Below, in pieces: positions 1 through 11,800 of a stretch of 64,000 nt of DNA (position 1 is the stretch's first letter; each line of letters opens with the position of its first letter). The notes beneath the pieces were generated by a model that was given only the letters and a program-made list of their open reading frames with translations, searched no databases and was not told the origin of the DNA. Source of the DNA: Diphasiastrum complanatum (lineage: Eukaryota > Streptophyta > Lycopodiopsida > Lycopodiales > Lycopodiaceae); NCBI GenBank assembly GCA_029204225.1, contig CM055094.1, positions 67,602,536-67,666,535 of the forward strand, in the 5' to 3' direction. Made by a program: the position numbers and the translations under genes.

Positions 1-48
1 TAATTAAAATTGTACAAATATAAATAAGACACGTGTACTTTTCACATG

Positions 49-330
49 TGTGAGGACATCTCAAACAATGTGAATGATCTCCTAAGGTGTGTGTGATTGC
101 ACAAAGATCTTGCACTTGATTGATTCAACAATCTATCTTCAAAATTCTAAGGCAAGAGCACATACGACATGCATGAATCATTCACCATTCAACATACACA
201 TTGAGAGGTAACTTGTGATTAAAAAAAACTAAGTAAAAAAGTGGCTTGCTCTTGGGTAGAGAGAGAATACAATATGTGGCTCTCGAGTAGAGAGAGAATA
301 TGCAAAAAAAAACTCTCTAAGTATAAATCT
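49..330 (-). repeat. copia-type LTR fragment
   Basis: This stretch resembles 55173-55440 in the same orientation. Shared features are a TGTGA(A/G)GA start, the words gatctcctaag and aactaagtaaaa, and two copies of a gggtagagagagaat-like motif. The copy at 55173 is next to a minus-strand primer-binding site, so this is read as an LTR of the same family, probably on the minus strand. Its upper boundary was not found, and the similarity was judged by eye. Confidence 0.4.
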
Positions 331-940
331 CAAGTTCTCTCCAAAAAACTAGGATAGCACCTCTAAATTTGATTGGTCTAGTGACTTATTCCCTCCTACA
401 TGTGATTGGACCAATTCTATGGATCTCTCTCTTTTGATTGGTCACATGACAACATGACAACACTAGCCCTCTACCATCAAGCCAAGTATCAAAGGCCTAC
501 ACTACCTCGAGCTAGATCAAGAGCTATTTTTGGCCTAATCATCTACTAACATATGTACAAGGGTAGAAAAGTCAAAGGACCCCAAAACTCATGATAGATA
601 ACTTTTAGTATTTTTCACAATACATAGATGCAAATGAGCATACGTCAATAGATTGAATGTTGTGTACACTCACTTGAAACTCTAATCAAGATATTTTCAA
701 GAGAGAGCGTCTGATGTCCGATTGCACATTTTTGTTACATTTGATTTTCTTTGTAGATAAATGATTTATAGAATAAACATAACTATCTGATGTGGAATGT
801 CGCATGCTTTTGAATGCCTCTGTTGATCCTTGATTCTATCACAATTTAACTCATGTTTGGCTATGTAATCAATTGTATAGATTCTAAAAGACATAGTTCA
901 ACGCACTGAGATCCAACTCAGTTTTTGCATTTCTCCAACA

Positions 941-955
941 TGGTATTAGAGCATA
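941..955 (+). other. copia primer-binding site (initiator Met tRNA type)
   Basis: TGGTATTAGAGC directly follows a CCAACA end, as expected at an LTR/PBS junction. It differs by one base from the usual plant copia PBS, TGGTATCAGAGC. A gag fragment follows about 100 bp downstream on the same strand. The LTR to its left may be short and begin near 711 (TGATGTCC), but that start is a guess. Confidence 0.55.
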
Positions 956-1058
956 AATTGTAACAACTTATGTTTGGATACATTGTAAGCATTCACTAAC
1001 TTTTTTTTAGTCCTTCAGTTAAGTCTATTATCTGCATTTATTTGTCTTGAATCTCCAC

Positions 1059-1240
1059 ATGGATTCTCAATCGAAAACTAGTCTCGAACTGGAAGGACCA
1101 AACTATCATCTGTGGAGATTCAAGATGAAGGTCGTGTTGATGGACAAAGAGCTTTGGAAAATAGTCATTGGTGTTGAACTACTTCCGAGTGTTGATGAGC
1201 AAGCCATATCTAAATGGACGCTCAAGGATGGTAATGCTTA
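1059..1240 (+). pseudogene. copia gag N-terminal fragment
   Basis: The first 60 residues of a Ty1/copia gag-like polyprotein start at an ATG 118 bp after the PBS at 941. The pattern LEGPNYHLWRFKMKVVL matches the usual gag opening (L.G.NY..W..KM...L) that precedes the UBN2-type capsid region, followed by a KW.K.D motif. The frame closes at a stop just after 1238, and no zinc knuckle or pol sequence follows, so the element is truncated here. It is not expected to be functional. Confidence 0.7.
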
Positions 1241-1241
1241 A

Positions 1242-2320
1242 TTATAGGATGTATGACATACACAAACAGGCCAACATTAAATAATGCCAGAGTATGCACC
1301 TCACAAATGTGTAACTTAAGCTGCGACACAGAGACCCCTATCGGCTTGGAAGTTGGAGACCAAAGTCTGTTGGATCGCCGGCACGCTCCCATCACCCACC
1401 AATAATCACCCTGAATCGCAATGCTGACTCCCTCCAATCCATCATGTCCTGACGCGGAAAGTACCGCATGTGTGATGAAGGGATCGCGATCACGAGCGAC
1501 GTCAAGGACAGTACACAAGTCTGAATGGCTCGCAACAAGAGTAGATTATTAAAATCAGCAATTCATCCATCATTAGACAGAATTTGCAGTTGTTTTACAG
1601 AACAAAATCAATCAGTTTGCTAAGTGTTTAAGAAGCTTCAACTATATGAATTTTATTCTGATACTTTACTGATAACTGATGCATTCACCGCAAGTATAAG
1701 GTTACTCGAAAAATTTAACGATCTACTTGACGTTGTTGACGGTTTAAAGCTTTGTAATCCATTATGACATCGATGGAATTGCTTGTGCTGTTTTCTGTCT
1801 TTGTTTTGCTTTTCTGCACTCTCTCTATAGATATGGAACAACAAAAAATATCCAAAATCCATCAAGGTAGTTGGATTCCAATGTCCTTAAAGAATATTCA
1901 ATCTATTAAGCTTAAATAAAATCAAAGCACCTCATCTCATACATACACACTGGTAAATGCATATGCACGTATAAAAAAAGAAGATTGAGATATTCTAGTA
2001 GAGAGACAAATATTTAGCATGAATTTTCTTTAAATGATCAGCTAAGTTCAGAGTTTCAAAGTCACTAGGAATAATGGGATTTTTCTAATGTGACTAAAAG
2101 CTTCCACTAACTTGTTTCAAATCAAAGCTAGTTCACACTTACAAACATGTTTTGGCTAAATATCTTCCTACATGTGACCATGGTAAAAATAGGTTAATGG
2201 CTGAGGTCATATTCAAATCAACTCTAGGTGCCTTGTACCATCTCTATCTCTCAAATCGTAATTGCTAGATACAATGCACCATCATATCATCTATACACTA
2301 TAAAACTATTTTAGAGAGAG
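1242..2320. other. intergenic, no gene recognised
   Basis: No coding pattern, tRNA or rRNA was recognised on either strand. The part at 1260-1520 is richer in GC than its surroundings (runs such as gatcgcgatcacgagcgac) and may be a fragment of an unknown repeat. The minus-strand reading frame there has no family features. The remainder is ordinary AT-rich sequence. Confidence 0.5.
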
Positions 2321-2442
2321 AATGTGTGTTTGCCGGAAAAAATGTCACGCTTTGCCGGCAAAACTGTCACCCTATTACAAAGGAAAAGCTAAAATATGTT
2401 TGAACAAAAATGTAGACAAATGTGTGCCTTGGTTTATCACTG

Positions 2443-2443
<1 letters not shown>

Positions 2444-2484
<41 letters not shown>

Positions 2485-2502
2485 CGCGTGCGCGTGCGTG
2501 CA
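2444..2502. repeat. (TG)n/(CG)n microsatellite
   Basis: An alternating TG run grades into CG/CGTG dinucleotides. It is a pure alternating purine-pyrimidine tract of about 58 bp, the type that can form Z-DNA. Confidence 0.9.
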
Positions 2503-2603
2503 CTAACTATTTGCCATCCTTCACGATGACAAATGTGTGCCCTTCTCAAACCCTTCTCACCCCTCCCTCCCCCTCACTCTCATTATGACATTTCAATTTC
2601 AAA

Positions 2604-2606
<3 letters not shown>

Positions 2607-2668
<62 letters not shown>
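2607..2668. repeat. (TC)n microsatellite
   Basis: About 31 uninterrupted TC units. The serine/leucine-rich reading frames across it come from the repeat. Confidence 0.95.
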
Positions 2669-2669
<1 letters not shown>

Positions 2670-3049
2670 TTCTGGTCACGTATACTCTCCTACTCTCTTG
2701 GAGAGCTACTTTCTTTGCCTTCTATTTTATAACAGTTGTATAAGCACCTCTTCCCATCGCGACGATGTCATAGCTCCTCCCTCCTGCATTTCCATTCCCT
2801 TGTTGGCCTCCTCTCTGCCTCTACCACTTTCTCTTCCCATTTTGATCCGCTCTACAGCTGCTGAAAATTGGTCCATTAGCATTAGTTTCAAGCCACTTTT
2901 CGTTGAATCAGCAGGAGCTGAAGTTAGATTTTTCGATCTTGCTTTTTGGTGAAAAATAGCGGGTCATTATATCTTCGTCTACTTAGTGAAGAGTTTTGAT
3001 CCAGGATAAATTATTGTGGTTTTGTTTGAAGATGGAAATTTAGCGAATA

Positions 3050-3700
3050 GTGTTGATCGAGAGATAGGTCGTTCTTGTCAGAAATTGTGAACTCCAACAA
3101 CTTTCTCACGAAAGAGACGAAGCGAAACGAAGCGAAGGGCGAACATACCCCGAAGACCGAAAGAAAAGTATTCGAGATTCGGCCCGACGACCAGGTGACG
3201 AAACACACCCGATGAAGACACGAAACGAAAGAGAACAATTCGCGCTGCCAACTGGCAACTCGACGAGTGTGGTGTATTGTACTTCACGCTCAACTGAAAT
3301 AGGCAGCGATAACAGAGAATAACTAATTAGTTGATTAGCATTAACTTGTCTGTAATTCTCTGATAAACTATCTTGTAAACTCCACACCGTAGAGATAAAT
3401 ACGTATTTTTGATCAACACGAAAGTGAGGGACGAGAGATGATATAGAGAGTAGAGTTGTGCATGAAAGTCTGCCAACGAGCAGAACACAGCAACTGAGGT
3501 GAGTGTCAGGCCGCCAACGAGCGAGATACTGAATGACTCACCCAAAAACGAAAAACAAAAATTACAATCATTCTCTTCTCCACCTCTTCTTTGTCGTGTC
3601 GTCTTCTCGATTGATTTTGTCATGATCTGTGATCTGTAGTCGCTTGCTTAGGATCCTGGAAAAACAAAATAGAAATACGAAAAGCCGAAATACAGCTACA
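3050..3700 (+). repeat. probable copia 5' LTR
   Basis: This region ends with CA immediately before a perfect copia PBS at 3701, so at least its right end is an LTR. It contains a CGAAA/CGAAG-rich segment (3105-3240) of the same character as the sequence downstream of the minus-strand copia RNase H at 59.3 kb, which suggests one family. The left boundary is uncertain. Confidence 0.5.
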
Positions 3701-3716
3701 TGGTATCAGAGCACCA
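3701..3716 (+). other. copia primer-binding site
   Basis: TGGTATCAGAGCA is an exact match to the plant copia PBS core complementary to initiator Met tRNA. It sits directly after an LTR-like CA end and 50 bp before the gag start codon region. Confidence 0.8.
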
Positions 3717-3765
3717 GATTATCGTTACGTGATATTCGAGCAGTGATTCTCTAAGACAACACAAT

Positions 3766-4688
3766 ATGGCTACAACGATTCAGACGAGAATAACAATCAA
3801 TCTTGATGGCAAAAACTACAGAATATGGAAAATCAAAATCAAAATACTTCTGAAGGGTGAAGGCATCTGGAAGGTGACCGAACTCACAGAGGTGCAGCCT
3901 CCAAAGGGAGACCCAAGGAGAGCTAAGTGGATCCAAAAAGATGAACGTGCAATGGTGATCATCGTTTCGTCCATCAATGAAGAAATACTCATGTAGATTG
4001 AAGACTGTGAGAGTAGCCATGAAGCATGGGAAAGACTAAAGCAGAAGTATGAAGTGACGATCTTCGCTCAACTCACTGCATCATGACAGGAACACCAGGT
4101 CCCAGCACCACAATAGCTGATGTACTTCATGAAATCCCTACCTGCGTCCTATCAGCCGTTGAGAATGCTCAATTGAGCCTACCATATATGACGTTCGAAA
4201 GAGCAATCAGTCTTGTCACTGATGAGAGACTGATGAGGGACGAAGGAGAAGGAAGCAGTGACCAGGAGAAGGCCCTTTGCACGAAGGAAAAGAAGAAGAA
4301 CAAATCCAAACCCAAATTCGACAAGATGAGCACAAAGTCTTTGAGCAGAGGCAACGACAACCAACAAACATCCTCATGTGATCACTGTCACAAGCAGGGA
4401 CACGCAGCCAACAAGTGTTGGTTTAACCCGACAATACCTTGCATGCACTGCAAGAAGAAGGGACACTCTGCAAACGATTGCAGATTCAACCCGGAAAAAA
4501 AAAAAAAACAAAGCTGACAAGGCGAATGTTGCAGAGTCGTCAAAGGATGCAGACAAAAGCGATGAGGCCTTCACGATATTTGATGAAACCTCAAAAAGCT
4601 ACACTGAACAAGACTGCGATGTGGTCATTGATTCAGGAGCAACCTCACACATCACTTGCAACAAAAGAATCTTGATTAACTGCAGATA
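3766..4688 (+). pseudogene. copia gag-protease remnant
   Basis: This is a decayed copia gag followed by the start of protease. The frame opens at 3766 (L.GKNYRIWKIKIK.LL, the gag opening), is broken by a stop at 3994, and continues as a UBN2-like stretch (HEAWERLKQKYE). It then encodes two CCHC zinc knuckles at about 4378-4490 (CDHCHKQGHAANKC and CMHCKKKGHSANDC) that would bind RNA. A run of ten A's at 4495 shifts the frame. The protease active site DSGATSHITC follows at about 4630, and the frame closes at 4688. Integrase and reverse transcriptase are missing. Stops and the frameshift make it non-functional. Confidence 0.85.
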
Positions 4689-4974
4689 ACTCGAAAACAA
4701 CTTCAGGATCATGCTACTGCTTCCAACTTGTTACAGGTAACAGGACAGACTTATTCGTGGTGATGGTACTATAAGAGGAATGTTACAATTTCGAGGTCGT
4801 TTTGTGTCAAAGATTTGAGTAGAAGGTCAAAAAAGAGAAGTTCACAGAATATCAGCCAAGAGGTGCAGAAGGGAATGAAGTCTACAAAATTGTCAAATAA
4901 ATTATCTGAGAGTCTTTAAAAGGCTGTAACTGTTGGGTTGTTTGTTCTTGCTATGCCTAGAGTGGCGTGTTGCA

Positions 4975-5230
4975 AGGAGCTCACCTCCTGTTATGCAAAG
5001 TTTAGCCCTCTTCCACAAACCTTACCGTTCTTGCCAAGTCTAGGCAAGCATAAGCCTTTTTAACTGTAACAGATTGTCAAGATTTTGGCATCAACCAGCT
5101 CACCTCCTGGTAAGCAGAGATTAGCCCTCTTCTACAAACCCTACCATTTAAGTTCATAGCTCTCTTATCCAAGTCTGCAATCATAAAGATTTTTTAACTC
5201 TAACAAAGAGCCAAAATTTTGCCATCAATT
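4975..5230. repeat. diverged tandem duplication, about 120 bp unit
   Basis: Two successive units both begin with agctcacctcctg, continue through tagccctcttc.acaaacc.tacc and end in a tttttaact.taaca segment followed by gccatcaa or ggcatcaa. The units start at about 4978 and 5097. No coding content was recognised. Confidence 0.7.
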
Positions 5231-5385
5231 CAGTTCGTATAGAAAGTAATCTGTGATTGCTGTTTCTAGTATTTTTGTGTTGCAGTAAGGTAACATCTCC
5301 TCCTCTCATATCTACAGAAGGTTAACTTCGTCCTGCAGCGATGTTAACTGTATATACCACTAGCCATATTCTCTTTAGTGTGCAG

Positions 5386-5879
5386 AGGAATCATTGTGCA
5401 GCAGAATCATATAATTTTGAGACCTTTCAAGGATACGTTAAGTTAGGAATGGAAACACTGCTAGAGGTCCAGAAGCAGGATCTTCCCTATGCATACATGT
5501 GGATGCTCACATATTTGAGGGACCAGTATCTCCTAAGCTTCACCTGTTATTCCAGTCTATACTATTCCAGTTATTGTTGGACAATTCTCCCCGTGCATAC
5601 ATGTGGATGCTAACACATTTGAGGGACCAGTACCTGCTGAACTTCAACTTTCCGTCTATACTATCAGAAAAAAAAAATGTCATTGTTGACAAAAAGGACT
5701 GTTCTAAAGGTAGCTCTCTGATTAGAGTAACTGAGAACAGGCTAAGGCTAAAACCAATCCACCTTCCATGGTTGGCTGTATCCAAGAAAGACAAAATACA
5801 TATTATGCTCATTTCGAGCAATAGTAGAGAAAATTTGTGCCTCAAGCTTTATGAGGATGGTACTTGTATTTATCTGTTT
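5386..5879 (+). pseudogene. exon-like fragment of an unidentified host gene (part 1)
   Basis: A possible acceptor (gtgcag) precedes 5386 and a strong donor (GTAAGT at 5880) closes the segment. A unit encoding CIHVDA..FEGPV...L.L occurs twice about 109 bp apart (near 5490 and 5600), so an internal piece has been duplicated. After an A-run at 5669-5678, which shifts the frame by one, the frame continues through 5879 with strongly coding-like sequence (IHLPWLAVSKKDKIHIMLIS and LCLKLYEDGTCIYLF). I do not recognise the protein. The duplication and frameshift suggest a decaying gene fragment, though a missed short intron could also explain the frame change. It runs convergent to SEC23. Confidence 0.45.
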
Positions 5880-5984
5880 GTAAGTGTTTGGGGTGATTTT
5901 TAAAGTTATCAATCACCACTTCAGTAATCTTCCTTGGATACAGACCACTATCACAAGACTTCACCGTTTACCTGATTATTATAG

Positions 5985-6173
5985 ATCGTGGGTACAGGAG
6001 AGAGGCAAAGAAGGCCAATCAAGGTAGTAGTCAAAGATCAGATCTGCAATGAAAATGATGCACAAAAATTAGTCAAGCCTGTGTTCTGGGAGAAGAATCT
6101 GATGAATTTCAAAGTAGAAGTTTTTGCCAAAATCCAGTCTTGTAACTTTGAGAGAAGGCACCACAAATCATGA
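5985..6173 (+). pseudogene. exon-like fragment of the same unidentified gene (part 2)
   Basis: The segment starts after an acceptor (ttattatag, ending 5984) exactly in phase 0, matching the phase-0 donor at 5880, so the two pieces splice in frame across a 105 bp intron. It encodes IVGTGERQRRPIKVVVKDQ, then KPVFWEKNLMNFKVEVFAKI, and stops at 6171-6173. The matching phases and the charged, globular composition argue for a once-real exon pair. The product is not recognised and no known motif was found. Confidence 0.45.
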
Positions 6174-7575
6174 AACACTGACAACAATCATAACTTGGAT
6201 GAACACTTGAACCTCACAGTGTGGAATTGGCCCTCGAACAAATAATAGCATTGTTTATTAGTCGTTTTGTGTTTCACATGTGATTAAGGTCTTCAGTAAC
6301 CAGTGAAAAAGTTCAGTACAAAACATTTGAGCGTTCCACCTTCACTGAGGGTCCTTATAACCATTAAAGATTGGCCATAGACTTGGAGAAAGACTACAAA
6401 GAGATAAACATTATTAAAGCACAACTTGGGTAAACATTTGAAGTTTCTAAGATACACATTCTATTCATTTCTGGGAGGAAAAAAATGATTTTTGTTTTTT
6501 TTTTAATTAATAATTTCATATGTTCCAAACGGATTTTTGAAAAAAATTAAATTAAATTTGATAACATACACACTGTGTTTTATCATTTTTGTATGTTACA
6601 AACTATGATTTAAAGTTTAAACCTACTGCACCCTGGAACAATTGATATCATTGGATTGGTGTATTTAACATCTGATTCAGCACTTCAGCAACTGGTGAAA
6701 TACAATCAGACCAAACGTTTATTGTTCCACCTCTAAGGGGGCCCTCGAACATTACAGACTACCCTTAACCTGATAGATATAGAACTTCCAATTACGTGGA
6801 TTGGATCTGACCAAGAATAATTTAGTCATAAAACAAAACCAGAATCAGTCATAAAAAACCGGGTATCCAAAGAATTTTACTTCTGATTTAAATCCTGAAT
6901 ATCCAACAAATTAAACACTAACAAAACAATGAACCGTCGACCATTCTGCCAGTTCTAAAGCATTGCTATTAAACAGAACCTCAGATTTGTTTCGCAAACC
7001 AAAAGTACCGAATTGCCCAAGAGATGTGATCAAAACCAGTTCTATCTATTTGAAATCACTGGGCAAATCACAAATCCAAAAAAAATATGGAAGATTATTG
7101 AAGTATAAAGAAGCACAGGATGTTAAACATGAAATTAAACCACTACTGGAACAAAAAAACTCTAACACAAATAATGCTTATTGTCTCTTCAAGACCCAAC
7201 TATGAGCTATTCTCAGGGTTTGACAGTATTCTGAGACATTTGACATAAAATAATCACTGACCAACAAGAATGGAAATGGACGGAAACGGACACCAACAAA
7301 GTCAAGTTGAAAGAACAATGGTACAAATATGAGCATTGAAAACAAAACCATGAAATATATTCTTGTTTGCTCAACTTATTTTAACTCAGTACAGATAGTC
7401 TTTGCATAGCCAAGGAACAAGTACCCAATCAAAAGCCAATAACAGTTGTCTGCACAATCATAAAGAACAAGCAATTTCCAACTATCACTTCAAAAAGTAT
7501 TTCTAAGCTTACAACCTTTTTTTGAGCCTTGGTAGAGCAAGAAGGTTTGAGAGGTGCCAGGCTTCTCCTCCCCCT
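6174..7575. other. no gene recognised
   Basis: AT-rich sequence. The 80-codon frame at 6963-7205 has no recognisable pattern and a composition typical of chance frames. The segment may be an intron of the plus-strand gene-like fragment. Confidence 0.4.
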
Positions 7576-7581
7576 CTCTTT

Positions 7582-7836
7582 GCAGCTATAGCACTGAATT
7601 TTTACCAGGGGAGACCAGTAGGACCAGGGACTGGAGGCAGATTGTGGACAAACATAGTGGCTTGCTTTGACAATGGAGACCAGGTGCTATTATCCAATGT
7701 TTCAATCTTCCACAAAAAAGGAAAGGCAACTCTTAGATCTTGGCGACCATTTTCTTTGAAGAAACTCTTTGAGCTTCAGGAGGACAGATTATCAGATGTA
7801 CTGAAAAAGTATATTGCAGGAGAAAGTGGTCTTTGA
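7582..7836 (+). pseudogene. exon-like fragment, unidentified (part 3)
   Basis: A pyrimidine-rich tract ending in tttgcag (acceptor at 7581) leads into a coding-like frame that contains FYQGRPVGPGTGGRLWTNIV, DNGDQVLLSNVSIFHKKGKA and SWRPFSLKKLFELQEDRL, with a stop at 7834. Further gene-like peptides follow in broken frames (for example KFDPNYGWKSETSQKPTKYS near 7935-7995), which suggests the gene continued and has decayed. It may belong to the same gene as the pieces at 5386 and 5985, but a gap of 1.4 kb leaves this open. No family was recognised. Confidence 0.4.
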
Positions 7837-8571
7837 CACAGTGCTGCATACATAAGTTTGGAGTCATCATTGCAGTTTTCTGGGCCAAGAGAAATTGAGA
7901 GATAATTGGAGCTGACAGATTAGCATACTAAGTTTGACCCGAACTATGGCTGGAAGAGCGAGACTTCTCAGAAGCCAACAAAGTATAGTTTTTTGGAGAG
8001 CTAACTGTTCACTCTGGTGATCAGACTTCTCAGGCAAGCTGTGAAAAACCAGCTCGCCCCTTTGAAATAGCATCTTAAGGAGGTTCCCTTGACATTTTTT
8101 ATGTTGAGTATGCTGATGCAGTAAGATGCTTGAATCCAGTATGAAGTTTTTTTAATGGCCTTCGTCCAAGATGGGATGATTAACAATTTTTGTTCTCTTG
8201 ATAGTTTTTTAGCTGCTGATCTACAGCAGGGGTTCCCTTGACAATTTACTAAGCAGTTCTGCTGCTAAACTTACAGGAAACTTCCAAAATATTTTGACAG
8301 ATTGTACATTTGCTTTGGCTTTAGAAAAGAACTCTTTTCTAAGCTAGAGAGTAAACTGATCATCCAAAGAGGGTCCCAAGCATAAAGTATGGCCATATAG
8401 ACACAAGACAAGCTGCAAAAGAATAGACACATCTTATAATTCCTTCCCTTCAACCGTCCCATGGTGGGAAACAATGGAAAATGCTACTTTAACAAATTTG
8501 AATTGGTATCGCTTACAAAAAGACTAGGTAGAAGCATAAAAGTCTCATTGCAATGAGCTTTGCTTTTTTTC

Positions 8572-8577
8572 TTTATT
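8572..8577 (-). terminator. candidate poly(A) signal of SEC23
   Basis: AATAAA on the minus strand, about 136 nt downstream of the SEC23 stop codon, in a T-rich (plus strand) context. The position suits a plant 3' UTR. It is inferred from motif and spacing only. Confidence 0.4.
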
Positions 8578-8712
8578 GGGAATAACAACTCTAGTAATAA
8601 CTAGGTTCTCATGGCAAATAGTCACATTCAGAAATCTCCCACAGGCATCAGAAAATCTTTCAATTTGAAGAGATAAGCCTTCGACAGAAAACGAAAATTC
8701 TCCCTAGTGCTG

Positions 8713-8853
8713 CTAGTACCCTGGCTCTGGAGGGACAAGCTTCAAGCTCCGCATCCACTCACAAAAGCTCAAATCGTCCGTATGGAAAAACTTTGCCTTC
8801 AATTTTGCTCTCTGATCAGGCCTCAAAGACCGCAACTGTGGGAATCTTACTTC
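8713..8853 (-). CDS. SEC23: SEC23 exon 5 (last coding exon)
   Basis: Acceptor TATCAG ends at 8854. The exon encodes 46 residues and a TAG stop at 8715-8713. The peptide EVRFPQLRSLRPDQRAKL, then FFHTDDLSFCEWMRSL and VPPEP, matches my recollection of the conserved end of plant Sec23 (RFPQL...FCEWM.SL...PPEP). It directly continues the phase-0 end of exon 4. A longer plus-strand frame overlaps it but is only its shadow. Confidence 0.88.
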   Translation of the reverse strand, partial: EVRFPQLRSLRPDQRAKLKAKFFHTDDLSFCEWMRSLKLVPPEPGY

Positions 8854-11800
8854 CTGATATCATCCCCAGATAAACATGTGCAAGTAGATGTATCAGCTTG
8901 TCATGAAAACATCATAGCAGCAAGTTGAATAAAACCAATATCATGATGACATAAACCTTCAACAAAGACAAGCCGATAATCCAAATAAGATAGTAGACGC
9001 CAGTCTCGCCAGAATACATCAGTATGAAAAACCCTACGCTGTAACTCCAGAAAAATGATGCAGCAAGTCAGATCAGCCACTAAGATACAGAAGAAAACTG
9101 AATCGCTGCAAAGTAATAGCTTAACCCAAACCACTATAAATGCTTAGAGTTGAAACACTTTTATAGGGTGCACAGCTGTACGACTGTACTACTTTCACGG
9201 ATGCTCCCTATTTAAATGTAAAACGTTTCTGATACTTCGACCAAAACTGAAGTCGCAGACTAAAGGAGAAGGAATAAAATTCAGAGGACACAAAGTCGTT
9301 ATTCAAATATTCAAAGCATGTTCCAAAACGAATGAGATACATGCAATACCTCATGGTATAAACAAGAATCTAGTACAAGCTATATTCTGCCTTGGTGGTA
9401 TTACCACTTGGAAGTAAATTTCACACAAGATATTGAAACCTTTGCAAGCAAACCCTTGCACTTACTTACGACAAGATTTCCTGATCTATGCAAAGAACTC
9501 AAGGACGTCAGAAGAATGAGTTGGAGAACACCAAAGCGGTTATCACATTAGTAAAGTGTTCTGAAAATGCCTATGGGAACCAAACTAAAAAACACCAAAC
9601 TGGCTTCAGTTCATGTCCCCTACAGCTTGACCCTATGGTACGTACTGCTTAGTCTTATCAAAATTGACCAAATTTAATGATGTAACCATTACCTAGGGCT
9701 CTAGTAACTTAGGCTCCAACAAGAAGGTCCTAAGATAGGTCCATGACTCCTCAGCACTTGTCTGCAATTAGATACAAATGTTGTAGGGAAGGACCTCTAT
9801 AATGAATCTCCTACAAATCCTACTAGAGTTAGCATTATGACCAGATTTCATTTCATCTCACTTCCTTCAACTTTCTGCAGTATTTTGCAAGACTTTCTTG
9901 GTCACAGGTGTTTTTGTTAATGCAATTGTTTCTTAGCAGTGCAGCTGAGGACCATGATCTAAGCCTTTCAACAACCAACACTGAGATTCTGAGAAGGACA
10001 AATAATGAGAAACACAAGACGTATAGAGGGAGTTCCCTGGAGATCTTTGCGATATGCATTGAAATGCTTTGCTAGAAACCAAAGATAAATCCAAAAAGTG
10101 GAACCGCCCTCTTCTCAGGAACCTCACCCCCTCTTACGAGAAAGGACTCGAGAAGATTTCACACCGAGGAAACTAAAGTTGCAGGTCAGGCATCCAACAT
10201 CAATTTGCTCCAAGAAACCCAAAAATATTTTGAGTGTAATTGCAAGACGTGGATTATGTGTCATGTATTATATCATCATTTTTGTTTCACCTCTGCAACT
10301 GTCCTTATACTTTTTTAAGCTGATTGTATGGTTGCAATGGCATGTATATGCCACCATGTGTCCCATTGTCATGCTATGCAATAAAATAACATAGAGTGCA
10401 AGTGAGAGATATGATTTTTAACCGTGTTGATCATTACAATCATATAAATACAATACCCTGAACAGGTTCTGTAACAGTTTAGAAAATAGACTCAAGTGCT
10501 TTCTTCTTCTATTCTAGCCTTAAAATTTCAGTATTATTCTAAAGGCCCATGATTCAGGTTTAACCATCCATTTTCAGCAACCCGGGCTGCAAAAACAATC
10601 TTGACCAACTACGTGTATGCATTACATAAAGAAGTTAAGTCTAGAACACTTCGGACATTAAGAAAAAAAGGGATGCAATCAACTGTGTTCTCGTAAGGTA
10701 GAAATCACTGGAAGGAAATAAAAATTGGAACTAAGTTCAGAGAGATTGCCTTTTGAATGTTAAAGCCATACATAGCATTTGAGTTCCCCTTAAATATGCT
10801 TGTTATAAACATGGAATTACAAAAGTGATGCTTGAGCTGCGTTGGACGGAGTTCGCCTGAATGTTAACAACATTCAGAAAACTGAAAACGTACATCTTTC
10901 ACATGGTTGGTCTAAATGCAACAACAAACTAAAGACAAATCCTTTCAACAGAACCAAAGAATTCTTAGATTGCAATCACAGACCACACCTGCTCATATGG
11001 AGGATCTTTGTGAGCCGGGATAAGACGTGCTTGCAAATATCTTGACTGTGAACTGCCTTCCTGCAAGATAATGTCAATATGGCAAGTTAAAAACTTAATG
11101 GCAGGTGACATCATCTGCTTCAAGAGATCATAGAAGTTTAATTCAAAGATGTAGAAATAAAAGTAACCCTCCTAAAGCATATAGATGCACACAGTTTAAA
11201 CAATTATAGGAAATTGCTTTACAGTTTGAACTTCTGTGCCTGTGCGTTAGGAACCAACAAGCAGCTGAATTTCAAACAATGTATGCATTGTTGAAAGTTG
11301 ATTTTACTCCATGTGCGTTCTTCTAGATGGTGAGATTTCGCACAATGCAAAAATTTTCAACAAGAAGCTAAGACTCTGACTCCAGACATGAGGGTCCGGG
11401 CCATTTTGCCCGCGTCCGCGTCCGGCGTCCGGACCAGGACGCGTCCGACCCCCGGACGTGGGGTCGGACGCGTCTATTTTTTATTTTTTTTTGAAAAAAA
11501 AAACAGATGCGTCCGGGGTCCGGACGCAATTTTTTTTTTTAATTTTTTTTTTTAAAAAAAAAAATCGGACGCGTCCGCATCCGCCATCCGCTTCCTTAGC
11601 TCTGGGGACAGGCAAAAAGTTGTGATTTTCTTGAGTGACACAAAATGCTTCTGTGATTAAGACAAAACTAAGTTGCACCGGAACGGTGTTCCAGACCCCC
11701 ACGTTCCAGAATGCAGCGTTCCAGAACTCCAGACGGCTGTCAGAAAAAACCAGTAAATTTTTTTATAACAGCCTGTGAAGGCCCATTTCCAGCGCACTAT

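Noticed and set aside
3011-3387. Three overlapping minus-strand frames
   Set aside because: They lie within the copia LTR, overlap one another and have no family pattern.
9853-9990. Minus-strand stretch ending ESLAKYCRKLKEVR after a tctcag acceptor, a possible extra SEC23 exon
   Set aside because: Its frame does not match the phase-0 end of exon 4, and Sec23 continuity from exon 4 to exon 5 is complete without it.
10133-10198. Plus-strand exon-like stretch EPHPLLRERTREDFTPRKLK between a cag acceptor and a gtcagg donor
   Set aside because: It lies in SEC23 intron 4 on the opposite strand, is only 66 bp, and has no partner exon in phase. Probably chance.
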